From NCBI GenBank assembly GCA_029865675.1, contig JARXAU010000048.1, positions 1 through 24,683 on the forward strand: a stretch of 24,683 nucleotides of DNA, in the 5' to 3' direction. The notes under the pieces are model-generated. The model ran no database searches. It had not been told where the DNA came from and saw only the letters and a program-made list of their open reading frames with translations. The DNA comes from Rhodoferax sp. (GTDB lineage Bacteria; Pseudomonadota; Gammaproteobacteria; Burkholderiales; Burkholderiaceae_C). The translations under genes were made by a program, and so were the position numbers. Shown here in pieces: positions 13,507-23,679 of this stretch (its first letter is position 1; every line of letters begins with the position of its first letter).

Positions 13507-15290
13507 TGGCCGCCCTGCGACGCTGGCTCCCCTCCATCCCTGCGCTGGAGTGGGGGCGCCAATACAAGCGAGAAAGCTTTACCAAGGACATGGTGGCGGC
13601 ACTCATCGTCACCATCATGCTGATCCCGCAAAGCTTGGCCTATGCCTTGTTGGCCGGCCTGCCGCCGGAGGTGGGTTTGTACGCCAGCGTCGCGCCCTTG
13701 CTTTTGTATGCGGTGTTGGGCAGCAGCCGCGTCTTGGCTGTGGGGCCGGTGGCCGTGGTCTCTTTGATGACGGCGGCTGCCGTGGCTGAACATGCGGCTG
13801 CGGGAACCCACGCTTATTGGCAAGTGGCCATCACTTTGGCGTTTTTGTCGGGCGGCATGCTGCTGATCATGGGGTTTTTGCGACTGGGTTTCTTGGCCAA
13901 TTTTTTAAGCCACCCGGTGATCTCAGGCTTTATTTCGGCCTCAGGTTTGCTGATTGCCTTGAGCCAAATGAAAACTCTGATGGGCGTGAAGGCCGAAGGG
14001 CACAACTTTGTCGAGCTGCTGTTTTCGCTCTTGCACCAAGCATCCAACTTGCACCTGCTCACCCTGGGTGTGGGCATCGCCGCCACGGTATTTTTGTTCT
14101 GGGTCCGCAAGGGTCTGAAGCCCTTGCTGATCACCGCAGGCTTGAAGCCGAAGCTGGCCGATGTGCTGGCCAAAGCGGGCCCCGTGGTCGCTATTGCCCT
14201 GACCACTGCATTGGCCTGGGCGCTGGACTGGCAAGGCCAAGGCATGAAGCTGGTGGGCACGGTGCCGCAAGGCCTGCCCCCGCTTACCGCGCCGCTGTGG
14301 GACTTGGCCTTGTGGCAAGAATTGTGGGTGCCAGCGCTGCTCATTAGCGTGGTGGGCTTTGTTGAATCGGTATCGGTGGGTCAAACCTTGGCCGCTAAAC
14401 GCCGCCAACGCATTGAGCCTGACCAAGAGTTGGTGGCACTCGGCGCCAGCAATTTGTCCGCTGCGTTCACCGGGGGTTTTCCGGTCACGGGGGGATTTGC
14501 CCGTTCGGTTGTCAACTTTGATGCAGGCGCAGTCACCCCGGCTGCGGGTGTGTACACCGCTGTCGGCATTACTTTGGCCTCGCTGTTTTTAACCCCGGCT
14601 TTGTACTACCTGCCGCAAGCCACATTGGCAGCCACCATCATCGTGGCGGTCTTGTCCTTGGTGGACTTTGGCATCTTGAAGTCCACCTGGCGGTTTTCCA
14701 AACTGGACTTTATTGCGGTGCTCACCACCCTGCTGGCCACCTTGTTGGTGGGCGTGGAACAGGGTTTGGTGATGGGCGTGGCGGTGTCCTTGGCGCTGTT
14801 TTTGTTCCGGGCCAGCCGACCCCACATTGCCACGGTGGGCTTGGTGCCCGGCACCGAACACTTTCGCAATGTGCTGCGACACGAGGTGCTGGTGAGCCCC
14901 CACTTGGTGTGCCTACGGGTGGACGCCAGCCTGTTCTTTGCCAATGCACGCGGGGTGGAAGACCGCATCAACGCCGAGGTGGCGGCCCGGCCAGGCTTAG
15001 AGCACGTGCTGCTGCAGTGTTCGGCCGTGAACGACATTGACGCCAGTGCTTTGGAGAGCCTGGAGGCCATTGCAAGTCGATTGAAAGACGCTGGCATCGC
15101 CCTGCATTTCTCGGAAATCAAAGGACCGGTGATGGACAAACTGGGCACCACCGCGTTTTTTCAACACTTGCATGGCCGCGTGTTTTTAACCAACTACCAA
15201 GCCATTGAGGCGCTGACCCCAGAGGTCATCCCCTTGGCGTGTTCGCCTACCTCCCCACCGCCTACTTCACCAACTGGTTCATCTCAATAA
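13506..15290 (+). CDS. SulP-family anion transporter with STAS domain
   Basis: Multi-span membrane transporter (594 residues) of the SulP/SLC26 family. The N-terminal part has the typical MLIPQSLAYALLAGLPPEVG and SSRVLAVGPVAVVSLM, plus the mid-part FPVTGGFARSVVNFDAGA. A cytoplasmic STAS domain lies at roughly 450-570 with DIDASALESL where the regulatory Ser/Thr is expected. Relatives move sulfate, bicarbonate or other anions. As the last gene of the bigR operon, export of sulfite or sulfate made by persulfide oxidation is a reasonable inference, in the place where other such operons have a TauE/SafE exporter. Its Pro/Ser/Thr-rich tail runs 29 bases into the 3' end of gspF on the other strand. 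Confidence 0.92.
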   Translation: MAALRRWLPSIPALEWGRQYKRESFTKDMVAALIVTIMLIPQSLAYALLAGLPPEVGLYASVAPLLLYAVLGSSRVLAVGPVAVVSLMTAAAVAEHAAAGTHAYWQVAITLAFLSGGMLLIMGFLRLGFLANFLSHPVISGFISASGLLIALSQMKTLMGVKAEGHNFVELLFSLLHQASNLHLLTLGVGIAATVFLFWVRKGLKPLLITAGLKPKLADVLAKAGPVVAIALTTALAWALDWQGQGMKLVGTVPQGLPPLTAPLWDLALWQELWVPALLISVVGFVESVSVGQTLAAKRRQRIEPDQELVALGASNLSAAFTGGFPVTGGFARSVVNFDAGAVTPAAGVYTAVGITLASLFLTPALYYLPQATLAATIIVAVLSLVDFGILKSTWRFSKLDFIAVLTTLLATLLVGVEQGLVMGVAVSLALFLFRASRPHIATVGLVPGTEHFRNVLRHEVLVSPHLVCLRVDASLFFANARGVEDRINAEVAARPGLEHVLLQCSAVNDIDASALESLEAIASRLKDAGIALHFSEIKGPVMDKLGTTAFFQHLHGRVFLTNYQAIEALTPEVIPLACSPTSPPPTSPTGSSQ

Positions 15291-16485
15291 TCGGCAGCAG
15301 CACGGCCAGCACAATCAGCATCACGATCAGGCCCATGGCCACGATCAAGAGCGGCTCGAGCAGCGTTGCCAGGCCCATGGCGCGGCGCTGCACTTCGGTG
15401 CTGAGCTGGGTGGCGGCGCGTTGCAGCATCAGCGGCAGCTGCCCGGTCTGCTCCCCCAAACGCGCAAACATGGACAGCAGGGCCGGAAAGCGCTTTTTTT
15501 GCGCCAGCGCCGAGGCCAGGGGCGCGCCCTCGCGCACGGCCACCAGCGCGTCTTGCGCGTCTTGGCGCATGGCCTGGTTGCTCAGGGTGTCGGCGGCGGC
15601 TTGCAGTGCCTTGAGGATGGGCACGCCGGCGCCCGAGAGCATGGCCAGCGTGCTGGCAAATCGCGCGGTGTTAAAGCTGCGCGAGAGCTTGCCCACCACC
15701 GGAATGCCCAGCCAGGCCGCGTCAAACTGGTAGCGCAGCGCCGGTGCGCGCAGTGCCAGGCGCAGCCCCACCACACCGCCCACGGCAAGCAGCAGCAGCA
15801 GCCAGCCGTAGCTGCGCACAAAGCTGCTCACGCCCAGCATCAGCACCGTGAGCAAAGGCAGCGCCCGCTTGCTGCCCGCAAACACGTTGGCCACCTGCGG
15901 CACCACGTAGGTGAGCAAAAAAATCACAATGCACAGCGCCACCAGGCTGACGATGGCGGGGTACAGCGCGGCGCCCAGCAGCTTGGCGTTCAGGGCCTGC
16001 TGGTCCTCTAGGTCATCGGCCAGGTGCTCCAGCACAGTGCCCAAGCTCCCGCTTTGCTCGCCCGCACCCACCACCGCCACAAAAATGCCCGAGAACTCGC
16101 CCGGATGGCGCCCCAGCGCTTTGGCGAAGGTGCTGCCGCTGTTGACTTCAGCGCGCAGGTCGGCCACCAGATTGCGTTCGGTTTCGCGCTCGGCTTCGGT
16201 GCTCAGCGAGGCCAGCGCCCGCTCCAGCGGCAGGCCCGAGGCCACCAAGCTGGCCAGCTGGCGCGTCCACACGCTTAAAGCGTTGGCGTTGAACACGCGG
16301 CGGCGAAACCAGCCCGTGCCTCCGGCACCCTCGCCTTGGGCGCTTGAGGCCACCGGTTCCATCTTGAGTGGCACCAGCGCCTGCGCGCGTAACTGGGTGC
16401 GCGCGGCTTTGGCCGAGTCGGCTTCCACCGTGCCCCGGCGCATTTGGCCGTCGGCAGTCAGGGCTTCAAAGGCGTAGGCAGGCAT
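15262..16485 (-). CDS. gspF: Type II secretion inner-membrane platform protein GspF
   Basis: Polytopic platform protein of the type II secretion system that couples the GspE ATPase to pseudopilus growth. The 407-residue protein has the start MPAYAFEALTADGQMRRGTVEADS and two repeated cytoplasmic domains, each with a (A/L)SGLPLERAL or GAGVPILKAL pattern. Hydrophobic segments lie near 172-198, 222-245 and the C-terminus. It starts 16 bases after gspE and is the last gene of the operon. Its stop (15262-15264) lies within the end of the SulP gene, and no terminator was seen between the two. Confidence 0.95.
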   Translation of the reverse strand: MPAYAFEALTADGQMRRGTVEADSAKAARTQLRAQALVPLKMEPVASSAQGEGAGGTGWFRRRVFNANALSVWTRQLASLVASGLPLERALASLSTEAERETERNLVADLRAEVNSGSTFAKALGRHPGEFSGIFVAVVGAGEQSGSLGTVLEHLADDLEDQQALNAKLLGAALYPAIVSLVALCIVIFLLTYVVPQVANVFAGSKRALPLLTVLMLGVSSFVRSYGWLLLLLAVGGVVGLRLALRAPALRYQFDAAWLGIPVVGKLSRSFNTARFASTLAMLSGAGVPILKALQAAADTLSNQAMRQDAQDALVAVREGAPLASALAQKKRFPALLSMFARLGEQTGQLPLMLQRAATQLSTEVQRRAMGLATLLEPLLIVAMGLIVMLIVLAVLLPIIEMNQLVK

Positions 16486-16501
16486 GGTGCGGTTCTGAAG
16501 C

Positions 16502-17890
<1,389 letters not shown>

Positions 17891-17891
17891 G

Positions 17892-20054
17892 CTATTTTTT
17901 TACCGCAGGCTTGGCGGTGAGTTCGGGCAGGGTGGCGGCTTCGTTGACGGGTACTACTTCACTGGGCACCGGTTGGGCGTCTTTCATACCCAGGCGCATT
18001 TGCTCGTAGCGGTCTACCGACAAACGATCCGTGGCAGCCGCATCACGCACCACCACCGGCCGCAGGAACACCATCAGATTGGTCTTTTTGCGCCCGCGAG
18101 CCTCGCTCTTAAAAAGGTTGCCGAAAAACGGCACATCGGCCAGTCCGGGCACCTTGTCGTTGCTGCCGGTGTATTCGTCTTGCAACAAGCCCCCCAGCAC
18201 CACTACCGAGCCGTCGTCCACCAGCACATTCGATTCAATCGTGCGCTTGTTGGTGGTCGGGCCGTTGGCAGCGTTGATGGTGGAGGCCTGCACGCTAGAC
18301 ACCTCTTGGAAGATGGTCAGCTTGACAGTGCCGTTTTCGCTGATTTGCGGCTTGACCTTGAGTGTGAGGCCCACGTCCTTGCGTTCGATGGTTTGGAACG
18401 GGTTAACCGCGCCGTTGCCCGCGTTGGTGTTGGTGAACTGGCCGGTGATAAAGGGCACGTTTTGGCCGATCACAATCTTGGCCTCTTCGTTGTCCAGGGT
18501 GAGCAAATTGGGGGTAGAAAGCACATTGCCCGCGCCGCTGGACTCTAAAAACCGCGCCAAGGCACCCAGCACATACACGCCATTGGTCTGTTTGGCTGCG
18601 CCAATGTTCAGGCCCGCTGCTGGAGCTACCGTGCCCGCTGCAGCGCCTGTGGCCAGGCTAATGATGTTTTTGCCGCCGGTGCCAAAGTTGGTGCCCAATA
18701 GCCCGATCACGCTGTCTCCCGCGTTGCCTGCAGCGCCTTGCCACTGCACGCCAAACTCGGCAGCACGGTCGGCACTGACTTCGGCAATCAGGCTTTCTAC
18801 AAACACCTGCGCCCGGCGTGCGTCCAGGCGCTCAATTACCTCGCGCAACTGGCGGTACTGCGGATCGGGCGCGGTGATGATCAGCGAGTTGGTGGCCGTG
18901 TCTGCCTGCACCTGCCCGCCGGAAGTGGCGCCCGGCGTGGCGGGCGCGTTGCCAGGTGTGCCAGCGGGAGCACCGGCACCGGGGTTGACAGCGGTGCCAC
19001 TGAGCGCGGCACGCAGCGTGGCGGCAAGCTTGGTGGCGTCTGCGTTTTTCAGGTAAACCACACGCAGGTTGCCGAGTTCGCCATTGCTTTTGCTGGAGGG
19101 TTGGTCAAGTTTTTCTACCAAAGATTTGACCAGCGCCACGCGCGCCGGGTTGGCTGCGCGCACGATCAGCGTGTTGCTGCGCGGCTCGGCGATCACGGTA
19201 GTCTTGAACCCAGCGTCGGGAATGCCCGAGGGCGCGCTGGATGCGCCACTGGTGTCTATCAGCTTGAGCACCAGCGGCGCCAGGTCTACGGCAATCGCGT
19301 TTTTCAGTTCGAGTACTTCCACCTCGGTGGCGTTGGACACGTCCATGGCGGCAATGATGCGGGCAATGCGGCGCAGGTTGTCGGCGTAGTCGGTGATTAC
19401 CAGCGAGTTGTTACCGGGGTTGGCATTGATGGTGTTGTTGGGGCTGATCAAGGGCCGCAGCACGGCGACTAGGTTACCGGCCGACTCAAAATTAAGCCGA
19501 AAGATTTGCGTCACGATTTGGCCGCCTGCCGCACCCTTGGGCGCGCTGTCGCTGGTTTCCACTGCGCTGGTTTGCAGCTTGGCATCGGCTTCGGGCACCA
19601 CCTTGAATAAGCCCGCAGATTCCACCATCGTGAAGCCTTGCAGGCGTAAAGCGGTCAAAAACTGTGCCATCGCTACGTTGCGGCTCACGGGCTTTTCGGT
19701 CACCAGGGTGATGGTGCCCTTGACCCGCGGGTCCACCACGACGTTCATGCCAGACATCAGGCCAATGGTGCGCGCTACGGCCTCAATTTCGGCATTAGTG
19801 AAGTTCAGGGCAACGGGCTCGCCCGGTTTGGGCGCTGCATTGAAGCTGGGCGACGCCGGAGCCACGGCGGAGGTCGCTTGCCCCCAAGCCGAGGGCGTTG
19901 CCGCAAAGGCAAGCCCTGCGAGTACGGCGCTGGATAGCCAATGGCCAAGCGCTAGGGACGCAGGGGTGGCGCGATAGGGGGCTGCCGTGCCACGGGTAGA
20001 GGCGCGCGCCGCAGTGCGGGCCGAAGAGAGGTCGGGTGTGCGCATTGTTGTCAT
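17892..20054 (-). CDS. gspD: Type II secretion outer-membrane secretin GspD
   Basis: Secretin that forms the outer-membrane exit channel. The 720-residue protein has a signal peptide with an unusually long N-region (about 35 residues) before the hydrophobic stretch, with probable cleavage near residue 58-60. Periplasmic N0-N3 domains follow (VALNFTNAEIEAVARTIG at about 80, further NNSLVITDYADNLRRI and SNTLIVRA repeats). A Gly/Ala/Pro-rich insert lies at about 355-378 and the secretin domain at about 480-680 with VLSTPNLLTLDNEEAKI and VPGLADVPFFGNLF. ATG codons at 20054 and 20045 are both possible. It starts 6 bases after gspN. No pilotin is encoded nearby. Confidence 0.95.
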   Translation of the reverse strand: MTTMRTPDLSSARTAARASTRGTAAPYRATPASLALGHWLSSAVLAGLAFAATPSAWGQATSAVAPASPSFNAAPKPGEPVALNFTNAEIEAVARTIGLMSGMNVVVDPRVKGTITLVTEKPVSRNVAMAQFLTALRLQGFTMVESAGLFKVVPEADAKLQTSAVETSDSAPKGAAGGQIVTQIFRLNFESAGNLVAVLRPLISPNNTINANPGNNSLVITDYADNLRRIARIIAAMDVSNATEVEVLELKNAIAVDLAPLVLKLIDTSGASSAPSGIPDAGFKTTVIAEPRSNTLIVRAANPARVALVKSLVEKLDQPSSKSNGELGNLRVVYLKNADATKLAATLRAALSGTAVNPGAGAPAGTPGNAPATPGATSGGQVQADTATNSLIITAPDPQYRQLREVIERLDARRAQVFVESLIAEVSADRAAEFGVQWQGAAGNAGDSVIGLLGTNFGTGGKNIISLATGAAAGTVAPAAGLNIGAAKQTNGVYVLGALARFLESSGAGNVLSTPNLLTLDNEEAKIVIGQNVPFITGQFTNTNAGNGAVNPFQTIERKDVGLTLKVKPQISENGTVKLTIFQEVSSVQASTINAANGPTTNKRTIESNVLVDDGSVVVLGGLLQDEYTGSNDKVPGLADVPFFGNLFKSEARGRKKTNLMVFLRPVVVRDAAATDRLSVDRYEQMRLGMKDAQPVPSEVVPVNEAATLPELTAKPAVKK

Positions 20055-20060
20055 ATGGTT

Positions 20061-20855
20061 TCAACCCCATTGGATGATGGAGCGCGCGCCTTGGCGCCGT
20101 CCGATAATGTTTAACAAATTGCTGAGCGCATCCTCGCGCTCGGGTGCGGCGCTGGCCTCGCCAACGAAACGCAGTCGCCCTGCGGTCCACTGCCCCTGGC
20201 CACTGAGCTGCAAGCTGCCCTGGGTGGTGCGCAGTGTAAAGACGGGGACTTCACCGCCGACCAATTCAAAGCGGTAGCTGCCCATGGGCTGCAGGGTGGA
20301 GAGGCGGGAGGTGATGTTGGTCGCGTCCAAAGCCGCTTGCCCGTGGAAGTGCAGGCGGCCCGCTGCGAGGCGGATGCCGAAGCCCGTTGTAGTCAAGGCC
20401 AGTTGGCCCTCAGCACGAATGGTGTTCCAGGGGGTGCCCAGGCCGGTGAGCCACAAGGCGGGCCACTGGGAGCGCTGGTCGCCAAGGTCTAAGCGGGCGC
20501 CGCCCCACAGCGGCGACAGGCGAAACGTCAGCGGCGACTGCATGCAGCAGTCCGCCCTGACGTGCGCGTTCAACTTTCCCCATGTCGGCCCGATATCCCA
20601 GGCTACGCGTCCCGGCAGGGTGCTGGCGTCGCTGCTGCCGGAGCCCCCAGTAAGGGTGAGCTGGCCCGAGCCGCTCCACACTGTGCCCAGCGCATCGCCC
20701 AGCAGCAGCTGCCCGCCAGTGGCAGCAGCCAGTGGCGCGGACAACCAGCGTGCGGGTGCAAACACCAGCAGTGCTAGTGCCCAGCCCAGCGCCGCGCCCG
20801 CCCATGCCCATCTCCAAGGTGCACGGGTGGCGGTGAAAGGGCGAGTCGAGGGCAT
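20061..20855 (-). CDS. gspN: Type II secretion protein GspN
   Basis: Accessory inner-membrane/periplasmic protein of the type II system. The 264-residue protein has one N-terminal hydrophobic segment (about 15-33) followed by a periplasmic domain with GDALGTVWSGSGQLTL, the usual GspN pattern, and a PLWGGARLDLGD segment. The ATG at 20855 places the membrane segment near the start as in homologues. The longer open frame to 20990 overlaps gspM and its extra residues do not look natural. It lies 14 bases after gspM. GspN is absent from many type II systems and its role is unclear. Confidence 0.88.
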   Translation of the reverse strand: MPSTRPFTATRAPWRWAWAGAALGWALALLVFAPARWLSAPLAAATGGQLLLGDALGTVWSGSGQLTLTGGSGSSDASTLPGRVAWDIGPTWGKLNAHVRADCCMQSPLTFRLSPLWGGARLDLGDQRSQWPALWLTGLGTPWNTIRAEGQLALTTTGFGIRLAAGRLHFHGQAALDATNITSRLSTLQPMGSYRFELVGGEVPVFTLRTTQGSLQLSGQGQWTAGRLRFVGEASAAPEREDALSNLLNIIGRRQGARSIIQWG

Positions 20856-20869
20856 GGGTGTCGGGGGGC

Positions 20870-21403
20870 TCAAGGCGCAGCCCGGGTGGGCAGCTGCAGT
20901 ACCACGGTGCCGCTCCACAGGCCTTGGTTTTGACGGAGTTGCACCTCTACCGGCAACGCGCCGGCATTGAGCCGCACTTGCGCGAGCCATTGGGCCAGAG
21001 CGTCGGGGCCGCTGCCCTCCAGGCGCATGGTCGCGCGGTCACCTGCGAGCACCATGCGGGCCGATCCACCCAGCGTGGTCAGGGCAGCTTCCAGCAGTGC
21101 TTCGGTGTCTTGCGAGCGCTGCGTTGTGGCTTGCGCCTGCAGCGCTTTGGCCCGGTCTTGCAGCAGTAGCATGGTTTGCAGTTGGGCGCGCAGTTGCGGC
21201 CCTTGGCTTTGCGCAGTGCGCAGCGTGCGCAGCGCCGGGGCGACCCCCACCAGCCACACCAGCGCCAACAGTATCAGAACAGACGCAAGGCGCACCAGTG
21301 TTTGCTCGCGCGAGCTGGCTTGTGCCCATCGCTGTCGCCAGGGGCCCAATGCGGCGCGCAGCGCTTCGCGCGCCGGGGCAATGGACGCAGTGAGCGCGTT
21401 CAT
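20870..21403 (-). CDS. gspM: Type II secretion protein GspM
   Basis: Bitopic inner-membrane protein that partners GspL in the assembly platform. The 177-residue protein has a short cytoplasmic start, one membrane helix (about 38-56), a coiled segment rich in Gln and Ala, and a ferredoxin-like periplasmic domain with GPDALAQWLAQVRLNAG. The start overlaps the gspL stop as ATGA. Sequence conservation in GspM is low, so the call relies on layout and position between gspL and gspN as well as on sequence. Confidence 0.9.
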   Translation of the reverse strand: MNALTASIAPAREALRAALGPWRQRWAQASSREQTLVRLASVLILLALVWLVGVAPALRTLRTAQSQGPQLRAQLQTMLLLQDRAKALQAQATTQRSQDTEALLEAALTTLGGSARMVLAGDRATMRLEGSGPDALAQWLAQVRLNAGALPVEVQLRQNQGLWSGTVVLQLPTRAAP

Positions 21404-22641
21404 GGCGCGCTCCTGAGCAGCAAGTCCGCGCCCTCAGGGCGAATCGCGATGCCTTGCGCCTTGAGCGACAGCGTTGCCTCAGCCAATGCGGGCGGCTCCA
21501 GGGCCAGGCCTCGCAAGCGCAATTGGCCCTTCGCATACTCCAGGCCACTGGGTGGGCTGGCGGTAGGCGCCGCCCGCGCCCAGGCACTGAGCAGTGTCTC
21601 AAAGTCCTGTACCCCAAGTTCACCGCTACCTTGTTGCAGGGCTGCCACAGCGCGCTGCATTTGCGCCGGTGCGTCCACCACCACTTGGGTGGCTGGAAAA
21701 GTGCTGGTCAAGACGGTGGACAAGGCCTCGCGCTGTGCCTGTAACCATGCCCGCTCGGACGCAGCACGCACGTTGATCCCGACCAAATTGACCGCAAGCA
21801 ATGCAAGCAAACTCCAGCGCACAGGGCGCCAGCGCGGCTCCTGCAGCAATGCGCGCCAAGCGGCATTCAGTTGTTTAAAACGGCGGCTGCGCTGGGTGCT
21901 GACCATGTCGAGTTGCGCCAGATCCCAGCCGTTTTGGCAGGCCGCGAGCACACGCTCGGCGCGGCTTTGCAGCAGCACTGGACGCTCGAATAGCTGCTCT
22001 GCGAGAGTGGCTACGGCGGGCTCGGCTTGCAGTCGCGCGTGCACAGGCCAGTCAAGCCTGGCCAGGGTGGCGGCTTGGAGCGGCCAGGCCACGACCCCAC
22101 GGACGCTGCTGTGTAGCAGCAAGGGCTGGCCTTCGTTTTCTACCGCGAGCAGCGCACCGACCGGTGAAGCGGTGTGGTCAGTTGCCGATTCGGCGGCGTC
22201 CAGCGGAACCAGCTCGGGCACGATGCGCGCCACCGAAAAACCCGCAGCGTCTAGTGCCTGCAGCCCCGCACGCAGCCAGGCCTTGTCGCAAACGGCCACC
22301 CAAGTGGCTTCGCCCCGCGTGCCCCCAGGGGCCAGCGCAAAGTGCAGCGCGGCGGGGTCGTCTAGCAGTTGGTCCTCCAGCAGGCCTTCGAGCACGGCGC
22401 GCAGTCGGGCGCTAGAGACGCCCCGGGGCATAGTCACTTGGTGCCAGGACAGCTGAGCGGAGCCGACCAACAGCACCGTCTCAAAGGAGTTTTTGGCAGC
22501 CGCACCACCAAATCCTGGCAGCAAGGCCAGTGGCGCGCTGGAGGCCTGCCCCACGCTTTGGCCATCGGGCGTGAGCACATAGTCCACCAGAGAAGCCGCA
22601 TGCAGCGGCGTCTGGGGCAGGGTAAGGATGAGGGTCGCCAT
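21400..22641 (-). CDS. gspL: Type II secretion protein GspL
   Basis: Inner-membrane platform protein that recruits the GspE ATPase. The 413-residue protein has a cytoplasmic actin-like domain (roughly 1-265, including SWHQVTMPRGVSSARLRAVLEGLLEDQLL), one membrane helix (about 276-293) and a periplasmic domain with a coiled start and the ferredoxin-like end GLEYAKGQLRLRG. It starts 3 bases after the gspK stop and overlaps gspM. Size and domain order are normal for the family. Confidence 0.93.
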   Translation of the reverse strand: MATLILTLPQTPLHAASLVDYVLTPDGQSVGQASSAPLALLPGFGGAAAKNSFETVLLVGSAQLSWHQVTMPRGVSSARLRAVLEGLLEDQLLDDPAALHFALAPGGTRGEATWVAVCDKAWLRAGLQALDAAGFSVARIVPELVPLDAAESATDHTASPVGALLAVENEGQPLLLHSSVRGVVAWPLQAATLARLDWPVHARLQAEPAVATLAEQLFERPVLLQSRAERVLAACQNGWDLAQLDMVSTQRSRRFKQLNAAWRALLQEPRWRPVRWSLLALLAVNLVGINVRAASERAWLQAQREALSTVLTSTFPATQVVVDAPAQMQRAVAALQQGSGELGVQDFETLLSAWARAAPTASPPSGLEYAKGQLRLRGLALEPPALAEATLSLKAQGIAIRPEGADLLLRSAP

Positions 22642-22644
22642 GGT

Positions 22645-23679
22645 TTAAAAATCAACATTCATTGTAGGTGCGGGGGTGTGGTGCACCGGACCGTTGCCGG
22701 GGTTGAGCGGGCGCTCGCGCCACAGGGTTTTCACCGCCATGGCGTCGCGCTGCACCACCGAGTATTCCTGCACCGTGTTGCCGTCGATTTGCAGGCTGCC
22801 CAGCAGGCCAAAAAAGCGCGTGCGTGTACCGGTGTGTAGCGGGTCGAGCGCCAGCTTGGGAAGTTTGGCCGCCTTTTTTACGTCCTCTAGGGTTTCCCAG
22901 GGTGCAAGGCGCCGCGCGGTGAGCAGCCGTTGTACGTCGGCTTGCTCCAAGCCCTCGATGCAGGCGATCAGCACCGGGCCCGGGGCGGTGTTGAGGTTGA
23001 CCGGGGTGCGTTCGGGAAGTACCGTCACGTAGGGGCGCAGTTGGGCCAGGGTCGGCGGGTCCAGCCCGAGCCAGGCCAGTTGCTCGGGTTCTTGGGGCCA
23101 CAGTGGGCCGTCGTTGACCGGGTTAGTGCTCACCTCGTTGCCCACTGCTGCAGCGCTTGCCGTGTGCGCTCGCTGCAGCTGTACTACCAAGCGTTCCAAG
23201 CTGGCGCGCGGCAAGCCCAGTTGGTTAAAGAGGCGCTCCCACATCCGCAGCGTGGCAGGATCGGGCTTGCCATCGTCCAGCACCAGGTTTTTCAGGTTCA
23301 GCCGCGCCTGCAGGTCTACGATCTGGCCCGATAAAAAAGCCTGGGTGCTGGCGTCTGCGGCCAAGGTGTCGCTGCGGTCTGCGGCCAAAAAGGTAGACAG
23401 CCGCGCCTGCGCCAAGGGTATCGCCCAGGGCTCGGCCAGGTGGTCGGCACCCCCCTTGCGCCCGTCTTCGGACAGGATCAGCCGCGCCCAGTCCAGCGCA
23501 CCCGTCAGCACCCAGGCCGATTGGGCGCGGGTGCGCTCGGCCGCTTCTATCTCCACCGCCCGCCACTGTTGCCACAGCGCGCCCGAGGCCAGGGTAGCCA
23601 CCAGCACCACAGTGAGCATGGCCATCAAAATGGCCGTGCCGCGTTGTGCGAGGGGCCGCGTGCTGATTAGCAGCTTCAT
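22645..23679 (-). CDS. gspK: Type II secretion minor pseudopilin GspK
   Basis: Large minor pseudopilin thought to cap the pseudopilus tip with GspI and GspJ. The 344-residue protein has a class III signal with predicted cleavage after Gly14 (QRG-TAILMA) and then the hydrophobic helix. As is normal for GspK, the mature chain lacks Glu at position 5. The globular part has VNLNTAPGPVLIACIEGL, a helix-hairpin-helix-like segment conserved in GspK. The ATG at 23679 overlaps the gspJ stop as ATGA; a longer open frame upstream runs through gspJ and is rejected. Confidence 0.94.
   Translation of the reverse strand: MKLLISTRPLAQRGTAILMAMLTVVLVATLASGALWQQWRAVEIEAAERTRAQSAWVLTGALDWARLILSEDGRKGGADHLAEPWAIPLAQARLSTFLAADRSDTLAADASTQAFLSGQIVDLQARLNLKNLVLDDGKPDPATLRMWERLFNQLGLPRASLERLVVQLQRAHTASAAAVGNEVSTNPVNDGPLWPQEPEQLAWLGLDPPTLAQLRPYVTVLPERTPVNLNTAPGPVLIACIEGLEQADVQRLLTARRLAPWETLEDVKKAAKLPKLALDPLHTGTRTRFFGLLGSLQIDGNTVQEYSVVQRDAMAVKTLWRERPLNPGNGPVHHTPAPTMNVDF

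Noticed and set aside
21176..22456. Long open frame (426 codons) on the plus strand opposite gspM and gspL.
   Set aside because: Low-complexity Ser/Ala/Arg-rich composition and full overlap with recognised type II secretion genes mark it as a shadow.
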